Shown here: in pieces, positions 20,324 through 27,394 of the stretch
How positions within the stretch are numbered: position 1 is the first letter of the stretch
Layout of the letters: each line of letters starts with the position of its first letter
DNA from: Ophioceras dolichostomum
Taxonomy: Eukaryota; Ascomycota; Sordariomycetes; Magnaporthales; Ophioceraceae
Length of the DNA stretch: 27,394 nt
Direction: 5' to 3'
Assembly (NCBI GenBank): GCA_003049485.1
Contig: PYST01000450.1
Location: 1-27,394 of the forward strand
Notes under the pieces: generated by a model
Databases searched by the model: none
What the model was told of the DNA's origin: nothing
The model's input: only the letters and a program-made list of their open reading frames with translations
Made by a program: the position numbers and the translations under genes

Positions 20324-22152
20324 ATGAGGCCCAACACCTTCGAAAGCGCCCTGACCGCAGCGTCACTATTCAGTCTCGCCTCAGCAGACTGGCAGTTCCG
20401 CTCGCGCCCCGACCTAGCCCCTCCCCGTCTCAACATCACCATCCCCGCCACTTCCCCCGCCGTCGCCCCGGGCTACCTCTTCCTCGCGCCCTTCGCCGGC
20501 ATCCCCGACACGCCTACTTCTCAACACGGGCCCCGCCAGGCAGGGCCCTACATCTTCCGAGATGACGGCGAGCTCGTCTGGTCCGGCTACGGGATCTACA
20601 GCATCTGGAGCACGAACTTCCAGGCGGGGCGATGGCGCGGCAAGGACGTGCTGTTCAGCTTCGAGGGCGACCACAACCCGGGGTACGGGCACGGGCACGG
20701 GCACGTCACCATCATGGACCAGCACTACGAGACGATCAGGGAGCTGAGGGCCGGCAACCACAAGCTGGTGGACAAGCACGAGTTCCACATCTGGAACGAG
20801 GAGACGGGGCTGATCCAGATCTACCAGCCCGTGCCGCGGGACCTGACGCCCTGGGGCGCGAGGCCCGAGCAGCAGTGGATCGTGAACGCCATCATCCAGG
20901 AGCTAGACATCGCGACGGGGAAGCTCCTGTTCGAGTGGTCGTCGCTTGATCATGTTAGCCCAGACGGTGAGTGCTGAGAGCTTACCTACCACTTGCTTAC
21001 CCTCTCTGTCGATGACCCAAAACCTAGAACTTCTCTCGCAGAATGAACGGCGTTTTGGCTGATGATGTAATACTCCCAACAGAGGCCATCCTCCCCATCA
21101 ACCCCGGCCAAGCCGGCTCCGGCTACAACTCCTCCGACGCATGGGACTACTTCCACATCAACAGTGTCGACAAGGACTCCCACGGCAACTACCTTGTCTC
21201 CGCGCGCGACGCCTGCTCGATCCACAAGATCAACGGCACTACCGGCGGGATCATCTGGCGTCTGGCCGGCAAGCGGTCCTCCTTCAAGCTGGGTCCGGGG
21301 GTAGACTTCTGCTTCCAGCACCACGCGCGCTGGCTCTCGCAAGAGGACTCCGAAGGCGTCGAGGTGATATCCCTCTACGACAACTCCGCGCACGGCACCG
21401 AGCACAACGACGGCAGCGAGGTGCACACCAACAGGACCAGCAGCGGCAAGATCGTGCGGGTCGACTCGCGGAGGGGTACGGCGGAGCTGGTCAGGGGCTA
21501 CTACCCGCCTGGGGTCTACGAGCTGCTGTCGAAGAGCCAGGGGTCGACGCAGGTGCTCCCGGGCGGGAACGTGCTGGTGAACTGGGGGAGTGAGGGCGCG
21601 GTCACGGAGTTCACGGCCGAGGGGGAGGCGGTGTTTCATGCGTACCTGGACAGCGGGGATTTGGGGGTCGCGGTGGAGAATTATAGGGGGTTTAAATACA
21701 ACTGGACGGGGTTGCCGAGCGAGGACCCTGCGGTTGTGGCGCTGGAGGATGGTGAGGGGGGAGTAGCTAGGGTGTATGTGTCGTGGAATGGGGATACGGA
21801 GACGAAGAGGTGGAGGGTTTATGGTGTGAGTGGCGAGGATGGGGGCGGGAGGAGGTTCGTGGGCGAGCAGGAGAGGACTGGGTTCGAGACTGTTGTGGAG
21901 GTGGCGGGTGGTGTGGAGGAGAGGAAGTTTTTGGCGGAGGCGGTTGGGTCGAGGGGCGAGGTGCTGAGGGTTAGTGGTGTAGTGGACGTTGAGGAGTTGG
22001 TGCTGCAGTACCACGCGGCGAAGGAAACGGACGAGGAGCAACACAAAGGCGGCCAGCAGGACTCGCAAAAGGTGCTCGAGGAGAACAAAAGCAGGTGGGA
22101 GGAATGGGGGATTTTGAAGTTTGCGAAGCTGGGAGCGGCGAAGGACTTGTAG
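20324..22152 (+). CDS. Secreted arylsulfotransferase-family protein
   Basis: Two exons, 20324-20966 and 21083-22152. The 116-nt intron (GTGAGT..CAACAG) joins PD|EAILPINPG in frame to 570 residues. The first residues (MRPNTFESALTAASLFSLAS) look like a secretion signal. Five N-glycosylation sequons (NIT, NSS, NGT, NRT, NWT) fit export. The body resembles the fungal Arylsulfotran_2 family (PF14269), relatives of bacterial PAPS-independent arylsulfate sulfotransferases with a beta-propeller fold. Blocks seen: PGYLFLAPFAG, YGHGHGHVTIMDQHY, VDKHEFHIWN, DAWDYFHINSVDKDSHGNYL, FCFQHHARWL, DNSAHGTEHNDGSEVHTNRT and STQVLPGGNVLVNWGSEGAV. His residues in YFHIN and FQHHA are candidates for active-site positions (inference). 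The C-terminal 60 residues are charged with no membrane helix. Whether fungal members really transfer sulfate is not established. ATG 20324 is chosen because it opens the signal peptide. Confidence 0.85.
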
Positions 22153-22697
22153 TAGGCAGGGAGGAGCTGGCTGGCTTTGGAGGCCTCTGTCGTCGTCCAG
22201 CCGTTAGCTGCCTTGCGGGGATGTAAGAGTGATTGGGTGCGGAAAACTTCAGGGGAGGCATGGTTATGCGCCGGCGGTCGGACCGCCTGTAATGACTGTC
22301 GGGGAACAACTTGAGACACAATGCAGAATACCAGATAGCATCACATCGCACGCATGGATGGGTGCATATTGCCCAGTCACTGCAAAGCTTGAGGTGGGAA
22401 GAGACGACAAAGACATTGCGCCGCGAAAAAGCCTCATACTCTCCACTCGGAAAACCATTCATCTCTCTGATGAACTGCGTCACGTTCACGTCGAATGTGC
22501 TAGCCGAGTGAATAAATACTAGTACAATCGACATGGCAGAGCGGCCACCGAAAGGAGCTCGCTGCTGTTTTAAAACTCCAAACTCACTGCCTTCTTCAAC
22601 TGTCAAGAACTACATCTGCTTCACACCACACGCGCAACTCTCCATCGTCCACATCATTGTCCGAACCATCATCCGAACGATACCCTCACCAGCCAAC
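22153..22697. other. Intergenic region upstream of the second DUF3632-like gene
   Basis: No gene seen. GAATAAATACTAG at about 22509-22521 is a possible TATA element, followed by a CA-rich leader up to the ATG at 22698. Confidence 0.4.
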
Positions 22698-23984
22698 ATG
22701 GAAGTCGACCTGAAATGCAAGTGGTCTCTCGAATCCTGGGACGAGCCGCTCTTCTACGCCATCGTAGAGTGCCTCCGCGTCCCCGAGGTCCCAGAAGCCA
22801 AGCCGCCGAAGATCGCCGACGCCATCTGTGCCTCGCACGACAACAGTCGCCTGGACCAGAGCTACTTCAGCATCGAACGCGTGTTGATGGCCCTGGGCGA
22901 GGGGCTCCCCGCCGACGGCGTCGGGCGAGACTGCCTGCTCCGGGCCGTTCGTCACTGGAGTGAACGCACGCACCAGCAAGCGCTCATCCAACATGTAAGT
23001 ATTAGAGTTCCGTCTCCTCCACCCTCACACATACTATACATGCACCCACGCAGTGATCGTCAGCTAACGCATCCGCGACCCGTCTAACGACGGAATACAG
23101 GGCGATTTTGTATTCGTGGGCCTCCGTCTTGAACGTTCGTCGTTCGACCTCCAAACCCACCCCCACCACTCCTGCACGAATCCGAACTGTGCCTACTACC
23201 TACCTAAATTAGAACTACTATCATGGCACTTGAGTTCCACGCTAACCAAACGCACACCGAAACAGATCTCGTGGACAACAAGCACCTGCTGGAGCTTGGC
23301 CCAACCGACACCGAGGTCCGCTTCCGCAACAGACAAACGATGTCCGCCATGATGGTGGCGAACCACTACGACATCGTCCCCGCCGACGACAACCACCGCC
23401 TCATCGCGGCCTGCGCCGTGAGGGCCGCGCTGGAGGACGAGCTGCCCAGCCACGACGCGTCTACCACCAAAGCCAAACGCCCAAGTGGCCGCCACAGCCA
23501 GCAGCGCAAGCACCAGCAGAAGCATAAGCAGAAGCAGCAGCAGCAGAAACAACCACAACAAGACGCCGCCTCATCCTCCTTCTCCTCCCGAAGCATAATC
23601 ACCAACCGCGCCCTCTGGCTCGCGACCGAGTGGCTCACCTACTGCGCCAATATCATGTTCAAGCGGCTCGTCGTGGGTCTCGAGCGCCTCATCAGCGGCG
23701 GCGACTTCTCGCTCCCGACCAGCCGGGTCATGCCGGGCCGGCTCGCGGCAGCCTTGGAGCCCAGCGTCGACCTGCGGCCCTGCCCCCCGCACCTGAGCCG
23801 CAAGCTGGGCACGATGGGCTACGCGAGCCTCGCGCGGTGGCAGTTCTGGAAGATGAGGCTCATGGAGCTAGTGTGCGAGGAGGGGGTCGAGCGGGATAAT
23901 GTGCAGCGGGTGGGGGATGTGCTGATTCTTATGCAGGAGATTGAGGAGGAGGCTGGGGTGCTGCTTCCGATGCCGCCGGCTTGA
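22698..23984 (+). CDS. DUF3632-like fungal protein, copy 2
   Basis: ATG 22698 (MEVDLKCKWSLESWDE) opens exon 1 to 22994, followed by a strong GTAAGT donor. The last exon runs in the frame of 23223-23984 and carries EVRFRNRQTMSAMMVANHYD, a Gln/Lys-rich linker, ITNRALWLATEWLTYCAN, then SLARWQFWKMRLMELV and VQRVGDVLILMQEIEEE. Exon 1 has LGEGLPADGVGRDCLLRAV, matching LPADGAEQDWLVRAF of copy 1. The acceptor is unsettled: TACAG at 23100 is strong but enters another frame. An intron 22995-23234 joins in frame with a weak TTGAG acceptor, and a two-intron model using CAG at 23265 (branch-like GCTAAC just before) also works. Two independent transcripts are less likely. Family call as for copy 1; function unknown. 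No signal peptide or membrane helix. Confidence 0.62.
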
Positions 23985-24778
23985 TGGATGGCGATTGTTG
24001 AATCTGAATCTGGAGGGAGCGAGCGCTGTCGTCGCTTGTTGGCGATAGATACTAGCTGGTGGGCGAAGCAAGCTAGTAGGTAATTACTAGGTACCTAGTT
24101 AGTACTCTCCTGTCCGAGTGAGGACCGTGAGGCCCAAAGACTAGGGGGCACCTACCAAAGAAGGATAGGAGCCTAGAGGGAGTCGGGAACTGCTTCATAG
24201 AAGTGTAGATAGATAGAGGTACCAAGGCCGCCACGACCCGTCATTATCATTACTTGTCAACCTACCAACCCTGTGCTGGTCTGGTCCTACTAGTACCTAC
24301 CATACTATCTCGTTCACTATCACTCCGAGACAGACCGACTACACTCCCGTGTACTACCTAGTTAGGTTGTTATTTCGTACCTACTGCCTACCCTACTTGT
24401 TCCCATATCACACACCAGCAGCCACAGTGCCAACTCGCTACTGCTGCTATATGGCTATGGCTATATCATGCCTAGCGCGTGCAAGTGATCTCTAGAGGCC
24501 AAATACGTTATCTTCACGTATCGAAAGAAGGGATCTGGAGCCTCCTGGTCTCGAAAAATCATTGTATTGCAAGCTAGCTGAAATCGATGAATAGAAGGCT
24601 AACTCTACAGGCTATCGTGGAATTGATGTGTCGTGCGGTTACGTAGGTACCTAATCAACCGCTCGCGTAACCTGACAATGGCCTTCCTCCAGCAGTCCAA
24701 CCCATCCGTCCATCTGTTCCTCCTCCTGATGGCATAGTACGTTGCTTTCATCCGCCGACGGTTCATCACAACTTGCTA
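23985..24778. other. Intergenic region between convergent genes
   Basis: No gene seen. Contains CTAGGTACCTAG (24087-24098) and GTAGGTACCTAA (24643-24654) motifs and many short CTAC/GTAG palindromes, like other intergenic DNA in this window. Confidence 0.45.
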
Positions 24779-26737
24779 CTAGTAGCCAACACCCCCTCCC
24801 GTGGCAGCCGCCGCATGAACCTCGACCTCCCCCTTCTGACCCTCCTCCACCTCCTCACCAACCTCACCCTTCTTCCTCCCATCACTCTTCTCCTCCCCCC
24901 GACCCTGAGCCCCACCATCCCGTCTAACATACAAAGCCAACTCCACCCAATGCTCATCCCTCGGCACCTCTAGCTCCCAATACTCCTCCCTCACCATCCT
25001 CCTAACCCTAGACGTGTCCGGGTCGGTCCATATCATTTCCTCCTCCTCCTTCCCCTCAGACGGGAGCTGCTTCACCCGATCCCAAAGCATCACGGCGGGA
25101 CGCGCGAGGTCGCTCACGATCTCCTTCACGGGGATGTCCGGGCCGACCGAGAGGACGGCGGAGGTCGAGTCCACCTCAAGGAAGGCGCGGGGGTCGGACA
25201 GGACGGTCACTCCCAGGGAGGCGAGGAGGGCGATGTCGGCCGGGTTGTAGATCGGGTCTTGGGCGTAGGTTGGAATTTTGCGGGCGGCGTCGTCGTCGTC
25301 GAGTTGTCGCCCGAGCTTTTCTTCTTCTGCTGCTTCTTCTCCTTCGGCGGCTGTCGTGGTGGTGGCGGTGCGGCTGCTTTGTCCGTCGTTGCCGACGGGT
25401 GTGTCGGTAGTGGTGGCGGTGATGGCGGCGGGTGTGGCGGTAGTGGTGGCGGGGATGGCGGCGGGACGATCACCATCGACATCACCATCACCGGCATCAT
25501 CAGAGCTAATAGAATCAAGCTGCTGCCGCTGCTGCTGCTCGAGCTGCGGCTCAGCCACGAACTGCCTCAGCGTCAACAACAGCGCGTGCTGCGTCGCGAT
25601 GCGCGTGGTGCGCCCTTCAAACGGAGCCGTAACCCGACGACTCATGCTGCCCAGCGCGAACGCGACCACCTTCTCTATCTTTGCGCCTAAGAACAGATGT
25701 CTGTTCGCGCGCAGCATCGCCGTCAGCGCGGCGTGCGAGGGCCCCTCCAGCCAGGCGCGCTGGGCGTCGAGGAACACCGCGCGCCTCTTCGAGTGTGCTT
25801 AGTCCCGGTGTTGGAGGTTTGGAGGCAGTAGCACTTGTGCTGGGACCAGGAGCGGAACTAGAACCATCGGGCTTCTCTCCGCCGTCGTTAGAGGAGGAGG
25901 CGTAGGCGTCGGAGCGCGAGTCTGCGTCGGTGATGAACTCCTTCGTGACGACGTCGCGCTCTCTCGTCAGCTGCATGGGGTACATCGGACATAGAAGGTC
26001 GTATGGAGAGAGGTAGTCGTGCTTCGCGTAGAGGAGGAGGTGGTTGGCTGTGTGGTAGTCGAGCTTGGCGTCCGTGCTGAGCGAGAGGTTAGAAGGAAGG
26101 GAGTTGGGTCGGCAGGTTGTCAGTAACAAGGTCGGCCACTCGCCTATCGGATCTAGATACTTATTTACGCACAGCTAGAGCTAGGGGAAAGGAATTGGTT
26201 GAGAGTGGTGCGATGAACCTACATGATGGTCTCCCGGGACTTGTCCTTGCTGATCCACCCCAACTCGACGACGTGTCCGATCCCGATCCTGGTGATGAAT
26301 TCTTTCCCCAGGAGGTCCTTCATGACCATGTCGACGATCACCGGGGGCGGCGTCTTGAAGCTATGGTCAGTCACCGCCGCCAAGATGGCATCTAGCTGAC
26401 GCACGGCGTCGCGGATGGCCTCCTTGGTGAAGAACGGCTTCCCTTCGTCGTACATGGCCTGTACTGTGACGGCGTTGGCCTTTCTTTCGGCTCGAATCCT
26501 CTTATAGTAGGCGCTTTCGTAGTAATTGTATTTGTGGTCGATGCCCCCATCGTTCTGGCGGTTCCTCGTGGACTCCTCCTTGTCCTTCAAGACTGAGGTT
26601 TCGCCGCCAGTTTCTACCACCTCGTCGAGCCCGTCCTCCGTGCCCTCTTCCGCCTCGTCGGATCCGTCATCCGTGCCTTCCTCCACCTCGTGGAGCCCGT
26701 ACTCCGCGCCTTCTCCCACCATGATGTCCTCCCTCAT
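24779..26737 (-). CDS. SRR1-like domain protein
   Basis: Resembles fungal proteins with an SRR1-like domain (PF07985), named after Arabidopsis SRR1; the biochemical role in fungi is unknown. Exon 1 is 26737-26223 (MREDIMVGEGAEYG), with a repeated acidic EEGT(D/E)DG N-terminus. Exon 2 starts at 26076 after CTCAG and joins in frame (ETI|TDAKLDYHTANHLLLYAK). The SRR1-like part lies in the last exon (about 25800-24779): AKIEKVVAFALGSMSRR, a Ser/Thr/Ala-rich insert of about 90 residues, IPTYAQDPIYNPADIALL, FLEVDSTSAVLSVGPDIPV, SDLARPAVMLWDRV and EVPRDEHWVELALYVRRD, then a charged Gly-rich tail ending GVGY. Between exon 2 and the last exon the frame shifts near 25800. A TAAG-ended intron of 49 or 67 nt would solve it, but signals are poor, so an indel is possible. 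Confidence 0.72.
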
Positions 26738-27120
26738 GGGGGAAAATGACGAACGGATTGCGGTGATAGCTCATAGCGGTAGGTAGAGCAAAAGGAGATG
26801 AAGAAGGGGGTGTTCTTGATGCGCCGTGAAACGACGACGGCTGCGCGAACTGGAGCTTGTTGTTGCGGGTGCAAGGCTTTGAAGATTGATGATTGACTGG
26901 CGCAGGATGGGAGGCTCGGGCGTCGATGAACCCTCGAGAAAGCTCGATGAAAAAATGGCAAGGCTATCCGTTGTTTTTATATTCCAAAACGGCTGTCTCC
27001 GGGGTGCGGAGGAAGTCGATCGCGGCCTAGAGTTTGACCACCTGATGCCTCGGAATGCCGGTGACTTCACTGCTCGACAGTTCGTGACTGTATCGTTTGC
27101 AGTGAGTCTACTCTAGCTCC
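26738..27120. other. Promoter and intergenic region of the SRR1-like gene
   Basis: No gene seen apart from the leader and TATA element of the SRR1-like gene. Confidence 0.4.
26974..26981 (-). promoter_or_regulatory. TATA box of the SRR1-like gene
   Basis: The minus strand reads TATAAAAA about 240 bp upstream of the ATG at 26737, a plausible core promoter with a 5' leader of about 200 nt. Confidence 0.4.
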
Positions 27121-27306
27121 GTAGACGCTGCCTACAGCCCGGCGAAACGGGTAATTTTATTGCTTCGATAGCTAGTTCGGATGCAATATATTTACTGTTA
27201 TTCCGTAAACGCTGTTTGCAGCCCGGCGAAACGGGTAATTTTACTGCCTCGACGCTTCGGATGTAGTGAGTCTACTGTAGCTCTGTAGACGCTGCCTGCG
27301 GCCCGG
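27121..27306. repeat. Three-copy direct repeat, unit about 80-84 bp
   Basis: Copies begin with GTAGACGCTGCCT at 27121, GTAAACGCTGTTT at 27205 and GTAGACGCTGCCT at 27285. The first two continue with CAGCCCGGCGAAACGGGTAA, in which CCCG and CGGG can form a short hairpin around GCGAAA. The third copy breaks off after GCCCGG. It is intergenic, and its function is unknown. Confidence 0.8.
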
Positions 27307-27394
27307 CTCTGATGCAACCCATTGAACCTTTCAATGGTGAGCAATGACCGGGACCTCTTCATGCAGGCGGTGCCATGCCGGAGCCTTCTTACCT

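Noticed and set aside
20986..22068. 360-codon minus-strand frame
   Set aside because: Complete antisense shadow of the arylsulfotransferase exon 2, with Arg/Pro/Leu/His-rich composition.
27121..27306. CRISPR-like array
   Set aside because: Eukaryotic context; the unit is one long repeat without separate constant repeats and unique spacers.

Overview
The window looks like nuclear DNA of a filamentous ascomycete, most likely a Sordariomycete. The genes have short introns with GT-AG ends, the coding DNA is GC-rich, the gene families are fungal, and intergenic DNA is scattered with TAGGTACCTA-type motifs. No rRNA, tRNA, CRISPR array or prokaryotic signal was seen.

The left part (1-10.9 kb) is gene-poor and transposon-rich. 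It holds the 3' end of a Tad1-like LINE (about 2220-2600, minus strand) and a clear nested pair of Fot1/pogo-type DNA transposons. Outer element A spans 4116-8123 and inner element B spans 5879-7787. Each has its own terminal inverted repeats and TA target duplication. A's transposase is interrupted by one in-frame amber codon; B's is badly decayed. B lies a few bases upstream of A's start codon, between the coding region and A's putative TATA box. Right of the pair is a decayed cysteine-rich gene (8352-9164) with two in-frame TAG codons. After it come low-complexity tracts, including a long (CT)n with one undetermined base.

The right part (10.9-27.4 kb) carries seven genes. A single-frame uncharacterised fungal gene broken by one TGA (10882-12069) converges on a DUF3632-like gene (minus, 12066-13372); their stop codons share a CTAG. 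Then come a seven-exon MFS transporter of the allantoate-permease (ACS/DAL5) type (minus, 13771-16101), a five-exon 14-helix MFS exporter of the DHA2/VBA type (minus, 16854-19320), a divergently transcribed secreted arylsulfotransferase-family protein (plus, 20324-22152), a second DUF3632-like gene (plus, 22698-23984) and a convergent SRR1-like gene (minus, 24779-26737). The right end has a three-copy repeat of about 80-84 bp.

The importer-like MFS, the exporter-like MFS and the secreted arylsulfotransferase-like protein could form a small-molecule module flanked by two DUF3632 paralogues. This is inference from gene order only. Splice sites of the two MFS genes and the arylsulfotransferase gene join in frame and restore conserved protein sequence. 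Those of the DUF3632 and SRR1 genes are partly uncertain.
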